Virus record (IMG/VR): IMGVR_UViG_3300003322_000602
Location: 1 to 57,861 of that record
DNA: 57,861 nucleotides
From: a virus
Reading direction: 5' to 3' (one strand)
The position numbers were made by a program, and so were the translations under genes. Positions 21,286 through 30,349 of the stretch are shown in pieces. The notes beneath the pieces are model-generated. The model searched no databases, had not been told where the DNA came from, and saw only the letters and a program-made list of their open reading frames with translations. How positions within the stretch are numbered: the first letter of the stretch is position 1; each line of letters opens with the position of its first letter.

Positions 21286-22769
21286 TGGATGCGGCCGTTG
21301 ACGATAAGAAAGAAGTCTTATTCGATCCCTCTCCTAAACAAATCGAATTTATCAATGCAGTATTTTCGTCCAAGTACACAAAAATTCTATTCGGCGGCGC
21401 AATCCGTGGAGGTAAAACATACGCAGGACTCGGGGCTTTATTATTATTGTGTAAATTTTTTCCCGGCTCGATCTGGGCGGTTGTACGGGATAGCTTACCT
21501 ACACTTAAGCGTACCACAATTAAATCGTTTCTCAAAATTTGCCCGAAACGTTTTATTAAACTCTACAACCAAGAAACGCAAACCGTAACCTTCACCAACG
21601 GTTCTCAAATTATATTCTTCCCTGAAAATTACGACGACGATAAAGAGCTCGACAGATGGAAGGGTCTTGAAGTAAATGGATTCTTACTCGAAGAGTGCAA
21701 TGAACTTCAAGAAGTTTCTTTTTGGAAAGCTATTGAACGGGCTGGATCATATATACCTCCTGGCGGCAGAAAGAAACCTAAACCATTGGTCATGATGACG
21801 TGCAACCCGGCAAACAATTGGGTTAAAGAACTATTTTACAACAGATGGAAGAATGGTTTATTACCGGAAGGGTGGCTTTATATACCCAGCAAGATAACCG
21901 ACAATCCATACGTTACCGCCGATCAAGATTATATGAATTCCCTTAAAGACCTTCCTACATTCCAGTACGAGGTGTTTGTAAATGGTAATTGGGACATACA
22001 ATTGAAGGTAGGCGGAGAATACTTCAAATATTTTGAACTCGACAAGCACGTAGTACAGAACGAACCGGACGCAAATGGTGCGCTACCATTGTACGATCCA
22101 TCGCTCCCAATTCACGTTTCTTGGGACGATAACGTTAATCCTTACTTGCCTTGTGGTCTGTTTCAGGTCCACACAACTATGTCGATAGGAAGCGATGGCA
22201 AGTTAAAGGATTATCGCGTCGTAATGATTGATGAAATAGCGGCAAAATCACCAGACAATAATGTGGAGAAGGTTTGTAAAGAAATAATAAGGCGTTATCC
22301 GGGTCATACAGCTGGCACATATGTGTATGGTGATGCAACAGCAAAGAAGGAAGATACAAAATTGGAAAAGGGACACAACTTTTATACTCTCATTCTTGGT
22401 CATTTAAAATCTCATCATCCTCAATCTCGAGTAATGGAGCATAACCCTAATGTCGTACCTCGTGCAATGTGGATGAATAGTGTATTCGAAAAAAATGTCG
22501 GCAGGATAAAGATGGAGATAGGATCGAATTGCAAGACAGCTATTAACGATTTTATCCTATTGAAAGAGGATGAGAACGGAGGAAAGAATAAAGTTAAGCA
22601 AAAAAATCCAAAAACAGGAGTAACAGAACAGATAGTAGGGCACTTTGCCGATCTCTTAGAATATTTCATGGTTTCTTGCTTTAGCAAACAATTCGCAGAC
22701 TATCAAGCAGGCGGCGCCGTTAGTTCTATTCGAGTTGGGAAAAATGCGCATTCAAAAAATTCCTATTGA
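21285..22769 (+). CDS. terL: Terminase large subunit
   Basis: The 494-residue product has Walker A GGAIRGGKT (37-45), Walker B GFLLEECNE, the coupling motif MMTCNPAN, and an RNase H-like nuclease with D in VSWDDN, D in YVYGDATA and HFADLLEYF. It would power DNA entry into proheads and cut the DNA. Packaging type cannot be told from sequence alone. Confidence 0.95.
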   Translation: MDAAVDDKKEVLFDPSPKQIEFINAVFSSKYTKILFGGAIRGGKTYAGLGALLLLCKFFPGSIWAVVRDSLPTLKRTTIKSFLKICPKRFIKLYNQETQTVTFTNGSQIIFFPENYDDDKELDRWKGLEVNGFLLEECNELQEVSFWKAIERAGSYIPPGGRKKPKPLVMMTCNPANNWVKELFYNRWKNGLLPEGWLYIPSKITDNPYVTADQDYMNSLKDLPTFQYEVFVNGNWDIQLKVGGEYFKYFELDKHVVQNEPDANGALPLYDPSLPIHVSWDDNVNPYLPCGLFQVHTTMSIGSDGKLKDYRVVMIDEIAAKSPDNNVEKVCKEIIRRYPGHTAGTYVYGDATAKKEDTKLEKGHNFYTLILGHLKSHHPQSRVMEHNPNVVPRAMWMNSVFEKNVGRIKMEIGSNCKTAINDFILLKEDENGGKNKVKQKNPKTGVTEQIVGHFADLLEYFMVSCFSKQFADYQAGGAVSSIRVGKNAHSKNSY

Positions 22770-22800
22770 TTATTGAAAATAGTTTTTACCTTTATAAGGT

Positions 22801-23733
22801 ATGTCTTATTTAATCTTCAACGATTTTAAGCAGCAGATACAAGCAGACAATTTATTGAACATAATTAATAAAGATATGTCCATACTTGATTCTGCGATAA
22901 TTGATGCACAAGAAGAGTGCAAAGAATATTTATCTCAAAAGTATGTTCTTGATGCTGAATTAAGCGATACAGATAAATACGACATAACAAAAACATATAC
23001 CGCCGCAAACAGGGTCTATTTGGATGCAGATGCCTATTCAGATACGTCTACATATCCACTGAATGCACTAACTTTATTCGAAGGTAATGTGTATAAATGT
23101 ACGACGGCTATTTTGTCGGGAGAACCTTTTAATCAGGCGCATTGGGCGAAATTAGGCGCTCAGTTCAACATGTTTAACATTCCTCTTCCAAAACCCTTGT
23201 TCAATGCGAACAAGTACTACAATATAGGGGATCAGGTTTTTTGGAAAGGAAAAGTATATACTTGTGCAATAAAATCTTCTTCAATCGATCACACCATACT
23301 ATTGCAGCTTGTCTATTACAATAATATTCCATCTCTTAATGTAATGCCTGATGACCCCATATATGGAGTGCAATATTGGGGGGTTGGGATTGATTATATA
23401 GTGGGGGCTGGGCTATTGCCAAACGATCCATGGAAATTAGGGGATAACAGAAATCGCAATCTTCGCCGCCACATGATCGCAATAGTGTTGTTTATTGTCC
23501 ATAATCGGATTGCGCCAAGAAACATACCAGAATTACGCGATATAGCCTATAGGGGGAAGGAGGATGATAGGATAAATGCAAGGGATGGATTGATATACCC
23601 GGAATATTGTGCATTGGGCTGGCTGCAAGGTGCTCAGAGGGGAATGAGAGTGGTTGACTTGGAATATATACAGCCAAGAAAAGGAGGAAGGGTTAGATTT
23701 GGTGGTCAAATTAGAAATCAAAATGGTTATTAA
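22801..23733 (+). CDS. Head-tail adaptor-like protein (Mu gp36 / DUF1320 type)
   Basis: The N- and C-terminal parts (SILDSAIIDAQEECKEYLSQ ... RRHMIAIVLFIVHNRIAPR) match the small helical adaptor of Mu gp36 type. Between them lie two inserted beta modules with the pattern GNVYKC ... W, like carbohydrate-binding type 5/12 modules. A possible weak promoter TACCTTTA stands at 22787. Role: completing the head after packaging. Confidence 0.65.
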   Translation: MSYLIFNDFKQQIQADNLLNIINKDMSILDSAIIDAQEECKEYLSQKYVLDAELSDTDKYDITKTYTAANRVYLDADAYSDTSTYPLNALTLFEGNVYKCTTAILSGEPFNQAHWAKLGAQFNMFNIPLPKPLFNANKYYNIGDQVFWKGKVYTCAIKSSSIDHTILLQLVYYNNIPSLNVMPDDPIYGVQYWGVGIDYIVGAGLLPNDPWKLGDNRNRNLRRHMIAIVLFIVHNRIAPRNIPELRDIAYRGKEDDRINARDGLIYPEYCALGWLQGAQRGMRVVDLEYIQPRKGGRVRFGGQIRNQNGY

Positions 23734-25166
23734 TGGGAATCGTATCTAATATAAGAGCATCTTTACAACCATATTTCCCATCATTGGGAGGATTGATTCA
23801 GCAAACAGATCAGCGGTCGGGCAACAGCAATACTACACGCGATCTTTCCCGTTATATATCGCCGGTTCAGCTTGACCGTATCCGTCAGGACGTTCAGACA
23901 TGGCGCAATGCAATACGGGAAGCAGAAAACGCATGGTATCCTCATCGGGTCAAGATGCAGCAGATGTACATCGATACCGTTTTGAATGGTCACGTAGAGG
24001 CATGCATGACCAGGAGGCATAATCTTACATTGTCGAAAGATTATAATTTTGTCAACAAAAGCAGCAAGGCAGTTGATAAAAAGACAAATGATATTCTAAA
24101 AGGGAAAAAATGGTTTCGGTTATGGCAGGAGTACCAAATACAAAAACATGCCTACGGATATAGTCTTCCATACTTTGGAAGCATTGTAAATAGCGAATTC
24201 CCTGATTTATCTATCGTTAGAAGATATAATATATCTCCTGACCGTCTAAATGTTACACAATTCATCTACAGTATATCAGGAGCGCCATTCTTAGAAGAGC
24301 CATTTGCAGACTGGCACTGTTGGCTTACTACCCCAACAGACGTCGGCGCATCAAAAGTGGGTTACGGATATCTCTACAAAGTGGCATTCTATGAAATAGT
24401 TGCGCGTAATGTTCTTACTCAAAATCTCGACGCAACAGAAATGTACGGCGCTCCATTGCGTGTTGGGAAGACAAATAAATCTCAGGATGATCCGGAAAGG
24501 GCAGTATTTGAAGCCGCTCTTGCAGAGCTGGGAAGTGCTGGGTATATGCTTATGGACGCTGTTGGTGATGAGGTTCAATTAGTAGAATCAAAATCTTTGG
24601 GAAATGGATATAAAATCTATGAGAGCCTCGAAGGAAGGGCAGAAAAAAAGATCAGCAAAATTATTCTTGGACATGCCGACGCCATGGATTCCGTCCCGGG
24701 TAAACTGGGATCAGGACAAGGCGGTGAAGAAAGCCCAGCTACGCAAGCGATGAATGCAGTAGCGGCAAAGGATCAGGCGTCTATGTGCGACGATATTAAT
24801 AATATCTTATTGCCGAAATTGCGGAACCTCGGTTTTATTATTCCTGAAGATACGATATTTGAGTTCGACGGGGCAGAAGAAGAAGTAGCAACAAGGAAAG
24901 AAGATGACGAGAACAATAAGTTGACAGCAGATATTTTCCAGGTAATCAAGAATGCTGGAGGCGACCCCGATTGGGCTTACTTTACAAAGAGAACAGGCAT
25001 ACCCGTTACAAAGGCAGAACCGTTGGAGTTGCCCGGCGCACCCGGATTGCCGGGGATGCCCCAAACCAAACCGGGGGAGAAAAAACCAACTGAAGACAAA
25101 CCAAAAGATAAGGCTCAAAAGATCAAGGATAAATTGGAAAAAATTTACGGACGTCATAAACATTAA
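23733..25166 (+). CDS. Portal protein (Mu gp29 / DUF935-like)
   Basis: The 477-residue product has the DUF935 start (YISPVQLDRIRQDVQTWRNA) and HVEACMTRRHNLTLS, with a C-terminal Pro/Lys-rich tail. Portals form the dodecameric gate for DNA. Position after terminase and before a Mu F-like gene supports it. Confidence 0.82.
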   Translation: MGIVSNIRASLQPYFPSLGGLIQQTDQRSGNSNTTRDLSRYISPVQLDRIRQDVQTWRNAIREAENAWYPHRVKMQQMYIDTVLNGHVEACMTRRHNLTLSKDYNFVNKSSKAVDKKTNDILKGKKWFRLWQEYQIQKHAYGYSLPYFGSIVNSEFPDLSIVRRYNISPDRLNVTQFIYSISGAPFLEEPFADWHCWLTTPTDVGASKVGYGYLYKVAFYEIVARNVLTQNLDATEMYGAPLRVGKTNKSQDDPERAVFEAALAELGSAGYMLMDAVGDEVQLVESKSLGNGYKIYESLEGRAEKKISKIILGHADAMDSVPGKLGSGQGGEESPATQAMNAVAAKDQASMCDDINNILLPKLRNLGFIIPEDTIFEFDGAEEEVATRKEDDENNKLTADIFQVIKNAGGDPDWAYFTKRTGIPVTKAEPLELPGAPGLPGMPQTKPGEKKPTEDKPKDKAQKIKDKLEKIYGRHKH

Positions 25167-25168
25167 CG

Positions 25169-26011
25169 ATGCCTCGTAAAGAACCAAAGCCAAGGAAAGA
25201 CGCAACAAAAACGCTTTCAGATAAGCAGATAAAGAAATATATTGACGGCATTCATGATGGATCAATAACGGAAGAAAAATTATCTGAAGAAGTTTATTTT
25301 TCCATTGTCAAGTATTTGAGGGCTGGATTATACGAAGGGTTTGGGATTAAATACAATGATCTTCTGAAATTGGCTGCTGAAGATAGCGGCGCATATGGGA
25401 CAGACTTAGAATTGCTGCAAGAGCTGAGAGAAAATGTGTATATGTTTGGTGCGGCAAAGAATTACCAGATGACCAAAGAAATTAGCTCTTTGCTTATTGA
25501 CGATGAGACTGGATTAAGGCGTACTCTTGAAGAATTTCAAGATGTAGCTCGTAAAACATACGACAATTGGAATGATAATTGGGGAGAGACAGAATACAGT
25601 ACGGCCATAGGGCAGGGGTATGCCGCTCAGAAGTGGTTAGATATTGAGAAGAAGGCTGACATTCTTCCTATATTGAAGTATAGCGCCATTGGTGATGCAT
25701 GCGAAATATGTATGCCGTTCGATAGCATTACAGCACCTGTAAACGATCCAATATGGAATACGATTGCTCCGTTGAATCATTTTAATTGCAAGTGTTTATT
25801 ATTGCAAGAAGAAGAAGGGGAGAGTTTGTTAACGCCAGATGATGAGAAAGCTGAATTGTTAGTGCATGCAGACGATACAATGGATGATATATTTAAATCT
25901 AATGCCGGTAAAGACGGCATGGTTTTTAATGAAGATCATCCGTACTTTAAAGACGCGAAGGCTGATTTGGGGAAAGAAAATTTTGGCATGCCGATTCCTG
26001 ATAAGGATTAA
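25169..26011 (+). CDS. Mu gpF-like head morphogenesis protein
   Basis: The 280-residue product carries the MuF motif: DACEICMPFDSITAP followed by PLNHFNCKCLL, with Cys/His spacing of a metal site. Such proteins are minor head components beside the portal. It follows the portal gene by two bases. Confidence 0.82.
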   Translation: MPRKEPKPRKDATKTLSDKQIKKYIDGIHDGSITEEKLSEEVYFSIVKYLRAGLYEGFGIKYNDLLKLAAEDSGAYGTDLELLQELRENVYMFGAAKNYQMTKEISSLLIDDETGLRRTLEEFQDVARKTYDNWNDNWGETEYSTAIGQGYAAQKWLDIEKKADILPILKYSAIGDACEICMPFDSITAPVNDPIWNTIAPLNHFNCKCLLLQEEEGESLLTPDDEKAELLVHADDTMDDIFKSNAGKDGMVFNEDHPYFKDAKADLGKENFGMPIPDKD

Positions 26012-26014
26012 TAT

Positions 26015-26467
26015 ATGCAAGAGGATAAATTCAACTTTGCCGGTTTGAAAGAGAATTTGCGCCGTATGCATACGGAGCTGCCTGATCTTCTTGCAAATCA
26101 GGCTCAGAATTATTTTTCTAAATCTTTCTTCAAGCAGGGATGGAACGGGAAATCATGGAAAGAAGTTCAAAGGCGCATACCGGGAACCAACGCATATAAG
26201 TATCCTAAGAAAAAAGATTTAGGCAGAAGAAAAAGACCAATATTAGTCGGCAAGGGATCGACAAAATTGCGCCGCGCTGTTGCCAATAGTGTTCGAGTAA
26301 AAACATGGCCTGTTGTTCGTCTTGTTGTTGATTTGCCGTATGCGCGCAGACACAACGAAGGATTAGACGGAATGTCAAAGCGTCAATACATGGGCCAAAC
26401 TCAAGAGCTGAGAGATATGCAAATTAAAAGGATTCGACAATACGAAAAAGGAATATTCAAAAAATAA
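26015..26467 (+). CDS. Phage virion morphogenesis protein (Mu gpG-like)
   Basis: 150-residue basic protein with the pattern FKQGWNGKSWKEVQRR ... TKLRRAVANSV ... PYARRHNEG, as in Mu gpG-like tail or head completion proteins. Confidence 0.75.
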   Translation: MQEDKFNFAGLKENLRRMHTELPDLLANQAQNYFSKSFFKQGWNGKSWKEVQRRIPGTNAYKYPKKKDLGRRKRPILVGKGSTKLRRAVANSVRVKTWPVVRLVVDLPYARRHNEGLDGMSKRQYMGQTQELRDMQIKRIRQYEKGIFKK

Positions 26468-27060
26468 TGGCCGACATAGTTCAACCAATACGGGACATAT
26501 TAACCCAGCTATCACAACAGGACGTCAAGAACGGAGATGGGTCCATGGTGAAGCCGTATGTAAGAATTTGGAATGACCAGATCATGCAAATGGAAGCGGG
26601 TGATATTGAAATGTTCCCTCTCCCTGCATTCTTCCTGGAGATAAAGAGCCCTATTCAATACGAAATATTAGGGCAGGGATATAGGGATGCAGATTTGTCT
26701 GCATCTATCCATATTGCCCATGAATGGTATAACGACGGAGTTGGAGTTACATTTGAGCAAGATTTGGATATATTCATTCTAAGAGCACAGGTGTTGGATT
26801 TGTTATCATTCAAGACACCAACCGGCTGCGGACCGATGATGTGTATTCTTGAAGAACACGATATTGGTCATAAGAACATCTATCATATGATACTCACTTT
26901 CGTTACAAACTTTACAGACGGAAAAGGATCGCATGATGGAAGAAATACACCAGACTATCAGTATAAGCAGCCTCCAACAGGATCGGAAATAGATGTAACG
27001 ACCGACAAAGGCGGTGCGGCACCAAAAAGAACATTTATAATAAATAAACTTTCTCTATAA
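26467..27060 (+). CDS. Structural or connector protein, 197 aa
   Basis: Not confidently assigned. Beta-rich core (FPLPAFFLEIKSPIQYEIL, ASIHIAHEWY) resembles neck or tail-completion proteins and the place supports this. One-base overlaps on both sides. Confidence 0.6.
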   Translation: MADIVQPIRDILTQLSQQDVKNGDGSMVKPYVRIWNDQIMQMEAGDIEMFPLPAFFLEIKSPIQYEILGQGYRDADLSASIHIAHEWYNDGVGVTFEQDLDIFILRAQVLDLLSFKTPTGCGPMMCILEEHDIGHKNIYHMILTFVTNFTDGKGSHDGRNTPDYQYKQPPTGSEIDVTTDKGGAAPKRTFIINKLSL

Positions 27061-27929
27061 TGGCTCGTAGCGTAGAAGAAATAAATGATTATATTGTTAC
27101 TGCCCTGGTAAATAATTTCTCTGCCATAGGCATAACTATTGATCCGAATATTTGGTCTAAGAGAAATTTCTTTCGCCTCTTGTGCTACAGTGTTGCGATA
27201 GGGCAGGCGTTACTGGAACAATTAATGGACGCTTTTAAAGCAGCCATTGAAGCAATATCGAAAAAATCAGCCGCCGCCTCTCCATTATGGGTTCAAGCAA
27301 AAATGTTCGAATTTCAATATGATGAAACAAACACCCAATTCGTCATATTAAAAGACACTACCCCCCAGTATCCTGTTATCGATGAGACATTAAGAATAAT
27401 TACAGCATGCTCTGTTACATCTCCTATATCGGGGGCTGTTACGGTTAAAGTTGCTCAAACAATTTCCGGGGTGCTTGCAAAATTAAATACTAATCAGAAA
27501 AATGCAGCGCAAGGGTATTTAAATACGATAGGAACGGCTGGGATTATATATACTGTCCAATCTGATGATCCAGACCAAATATATATCGAAGCGGATATTT
27601 ATTTTCAGGGACAATTCGATCCAGTTATAAGACAGCAGGTCAAAGATACATGGGCTGCATTTTTAAAAGATCAATCAGTTTCTAACTTCAACGGGAATAT
27701 TAAAATGTCTGCATTGGAAAATGCAGTCAGGGACATGGAAGGAGTAAATGATATTATCCTTAAAAATGTTCGAGGAAGAAAATCATCTGATCCTTTTATT
27801 TCTGGCGTTGATTTAATATTGAATACAGCTATATTGCAAAGACAATACGTAAGCAATGCCGGGTATAATATACTGGAAACAACTTCTGGGAAAACTCTTG
27901 ATGACACTTTAAATTTCATAGCGGAATGA
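27060..27929 (+). CDS. Baseplate J-like protein
   Basis: The 289-residue product has an N-terminal helical region (MARSVEEINDYIVTALVNNF) and a C-terminal part with IRQQVKDTWAAFLKDQ and VRDMEGVNDIILK, as in the gp47/baseplate J family, which forms the wedge around the tail tube. It is separated from the other baseplate genes (38-40 kb). Confidence 0.55.
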   Translation: MARSVEEINDYIVTALVNNFSAIGITIDPNIWSKRNFFRLLCYSVAIGQALLEQLMDAFKAAIEAISKKSAAASPLWVQAKMFEFQYDETNTQFVILKDTTPQYPVIDETLRIITACSVTSPISGAVTVKVAQTISGVLAKLNTNQKNAAQGYLNTIGTAGIIYTVQSDDPDQIYIEADIYFQGQFDPVIRQQVKDTWAAFLKDQSVSNFNGNIKMSALENAVRDMEGVNDIILKNVRGRKSSDPFISGVDLILNTAILQRQYVSNAGYNILETTSGKTLDDTLNFIAE

Positions 27930-28225
27930 CAAATGGGATAGACACTGATCTGTTGCAAAAAATGAAAGAAGTTCATCTGTTAAATCAGATTGACGAGCCA
28001 TTGGATATGGAAATAGGTAAAAAAAGATTTGAAATGTTGCCGCAATCGGAAAAGGATGCCATACAAAAAAGATTCGAAGAATTATATGGAGTTGATTACA
28101 AGACGCGTAGTTATGAGCAATGGAAAAGGTTGGTCGAAAAGTATGGCATTGATACTATTATGAAAAAAGAAGGGTTAACAAAAGCATATATAAAGAGCAA
28201 GCTGAAGTATGGCAAACTTGTATGA
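27926..28225 (+). CDS. Hypothetical structural-region protein, 99 aa
   Basis: Helical, charged (MTNGIDTDLLQKMKEVHLLN). ATGA overlap with the upstream gene and 17-base overlap with the next. Function unknown. Confidence 0.6.
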   Translation: MTNGIDTDLLQKMKEVHLLNQIDEPLDMEIGKKRFEMLPQSEKDAIQKRFEELYGVDYKTRSYEQWKRLVEKYGIDTIMKKEGLTKAYIKSKLKYGKLV

Positions 28226-28859
28226 TGTTGATTTTAAGCAGCAGTCTAATGATTTATTGCCGCCAGATAAGCGGCATCCTAAAAATATTTCAATCATACG
28301 TGCCCTCATGGCCCCACTGCAATGGGCCAGAGATTTAATTCTTGGTTCTTATAAGACAGGATCAAATGCTCCTATATGGTCTGCGGGATCATACAACAAA
28401 TGGGATCAGGTTATATTTAACAAGAGAGTTTATTCGTCTTTAATAGACAATAATACATCCGATCCCACCAATTCAGATTCCTGGGAATTGGTCTTGTATG
28501 ACTTTATAGGAGTTGACGAAAGAATAAAATTCAATAGTCAGAAATGTGTTTTGGAGTACGCTTTGAATAAGCGGTTTGGCGGAACATTTAGGATGCCTCC
28601 TTCATCTCATTCAGATATTTATATACAGAATCTCCCCGCTGTTAAATTTGGTTTCTTAGTTGGAAAAACAATTGGATCGACTGTAGGAAAAACTCAGTCA
28701 TCAGATAATATAGGTTGGCCCTACACTTTCAAGCAGACAACAGGATTTCAAATAAACTTTCCTATTGCATTATATAATGCAACAACAGAAAGCGAAATAA
28801 GAAACTATACCGATCAATATAATGACGCCGGTATTCGTTATATAATTGTACAATATTAA
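28209..28859 (+). CDS. Structural protein with carbohydrate-binding-like module
   Basis: 216 residues. Residues about 57-95 (SYNKWDQVIFNKRVYSSL ... SWELV) match the same module type seen twice in the protein at 22801. The rest is unassigned; probably tail or baseplate periphery. Confidence 0.55.
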   Translation: MANLYDVDFKQQSNDLLPPDKRHPKNISIIRALMAPLQWARDLILGSYKTGSNAPIWSAGSYNKWDQVIFNKRVYSSLIDNNTSDPTNSDSWELVLYDFIGVDERIKFNSQKCVLEYALNKRFGGTFRMPPSSHSDIYIQNLPAVKFGFLVGKTIGSTVGKTQSSDNIGWPYTFKQTTGFQINFPIALYNATTESEIRNYTDQYNDAGIRYIIVQY

Positions 28860-28862
28860 GAA

Positions 28863-29714
28863 ATGAAAAAACTCGATATTACTCCCATTACCGATGCGGC
28901 CGAATTTCCTGTAAAGAAAGGGACATTGCAATTCCTTCAGGATGCATACGGAGATTTATTTACAGCATTCCTGATTTCTTTCATTCCAAATTACAATCCT
29001 AATACCGTATATATTCTTTGGGGTATAAATAATTCTGGTTCTGGATCAACCTATTTACTGAGTACTGGGGCCGTGTTTTACCAGGGAGAAATATTTCAGG
29101 TAGATGCGACAAATTTTACCGCGACAGGATCAAATACGGCTATATTTAGCATTGGGATCACTCAATATACAACAGACGCCGATCCTGTTACACTCACCGA
29201 TATGAGCGTGCATAATATGCATAATATAAGAAAGGTGTATGTCAATCAGGGTACAAGTGGTAGCGGAATTGCTGATTACTCTCAGGGAGCACGTGTTCAG
29301 CTAATAGTTCCGGCTCAGTTAAACCTAACGGCACCCACTTCAGGAGATAAACCAGGAGGCGGAACTTTTGACGGCAACCTATTGCAACTGATTGGCGATT
29401 ACCCGGATATTCAATTATATGTTGCTCCGGCAGCGAATCAATTTCCTATTCTTGATGTAGGGGAGGTTCATGTTGGCGATGTTGGCGGGGGCGGAGTTGA
29501 TATAGCGGTGGTATTTACCGTCGGAAATGTTGGGACAACAAATTACAAAGTCTGCGGAGAAATATTTAGCGGTGGCCCAAACACTCGACAGGATTCTGTT
29601 GTAACATGGTCTGTAAGAAATAAAACAGCAACAGGATGCACAATACATTTTGAAGAATATAGTCCTGGAGTCCAAAATATAACTTTCGGTTGGGTTATTG
29701 TTAAAAAAGGTTAA
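28863..29714 (+). CDS. Beta-rich structural protein, 283 aa
   Basis: Begins with a fibre-attachment-like stretch (DITPITDAAEFPVKKGTLQF) and continues as Gly/Ser/Thr-rich strands, typical of fibres or collar proteins. No family recognised. Confidence 0.6.
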   Translation: MKKLDITPITDAAEFPVKKGTLQFLQDAYGDLFTAFLISFIPNYNPNTVYILWGINNSGSGSTYLLSTGAVFYQGEIFQVDATNFTATGSNTAIFSIGITQYTTDADPVTLTDMSVHNMHNIRKVYVNQGTSGSGIADYSQGARVQLIVPAQLNLTAPTSGDKPGGGTFDGNLLQLIGDYPDIQLYVAPAANQFPILDVGEVHVGDVGGGGVDIAVVFTVGNVGTTNYKVCGEIFSGGPNTRQDSVVTWSVRNKTATGCTIHFEEYSPGVQNITFGWVIVKKG

Positions 29715-29715
29715 T

Positions 29716-29880
29716 ATGTCTGCACAAGAAAGAAGAATGATTTGCTATCCATCACCAGGGCTTATAAAGCAGATTAAAGATCAGAAAATAAGGACCGGAG
29801 AATCTGTGTCAGAAATAATCTGCGAAGCTATAAAGCAATATTACGCGAACAAAAACAGTAATAAAAAACCGGCTCAGTAA
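29716..29880 (+). CDS. Ribbon-helix-helix-like protein, 54 aa
   Basis: MICYPSPGLIKQIKDQKIRT followed by GESVSEIICEAIKQYY fits strand-helix-helix of RHH DNA-binding proteins. Start 29716 is one base after the previous stop. A regulator inside the structural region is unusual. Confidence 0.6.
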   Translation: MSAQERRMICYPSPGLIKQIKDQKIRTGESVSEIICEAIKQYYANKNSNKKPAQ

Positions 29881-30007
29881 TTGCATTATATTTATCCTTC
29901 AAAACCTTTCAATTATGTTTCTTTCATTTCTGTTTAATAGGAAAAAAAATTGTCGGAGGCAAATTGAGGGGAAACTTAATTTTATAACCGAACAAAATTT
30001 CAAGATC

Positions 30008-30232
30008 ATGAGCGCATTAACAGATCAAGAACAAATCCTTGCAGGCATCAAAGCAGACATCAAAGTCGTAGCAGACAAATTATCCTCTCAAGCAGGTGGA
30101 TTGCCCGAAGGCGCAATGTCGGCAGAAGATGTAGCAACATTTAAGAAAGAGCTTCAGGATACAGCAGACCAGCTGCATGCAGTAGCGGCACCGGCTCAAA
30201 GCGGCGGCACAGATACTACCACTCAGGCGTAA
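30008..30232 (+). CDS. Hypothetical helical protein, 74 aa
   Basis: MSALTDQEQILAGIKADIKV and ATFKKELQDTADQLHAVAA form helices around a Gly/Pro turn; Ala/Thr/Gly-rich tail. Start 30008 preferred over 29915. The 127 bases upstream hold no clear promoter. Confidence 0.6.
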   Translation: MSALTDQEQILAGIKADIKVVADKLSSQAGGLPEGAMSAEDVATFKKELQDTADQLHAVAAPAQSGGTDTTTQA

Positions 30233-30259
30233 GTAATTATTCCTATTAAGACTAAAAAA

Positions 30260-30286
30260 GTCAGCCTCTTTTGGCTGGCTTTTTTG
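30260..30286 (+). terminator. Rho-independent terminator
   Basis: GTCAGCC (30260-30266) / GGCTGGC (30273-30279), one G-U, then TTTTTTGTTTT. It precedes the protease gene, so that gene needs read-through or its own promoter. Confidence 0.8.
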
Positions 30287-30349
30287 TTTTTTAAAAAGGT
30301 GGCCCACTTTTTAAATGGTATTGAGAAGTGTAATTATTTTTACCACGCA

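Noticed and set aside
22765-22794. Promoter before the gene at 22801
   Set aside because: TACCTTTA at 22787 is a weak -7 match and only ATTG stands upstream, at 18 bases; too weak to list as a feature.
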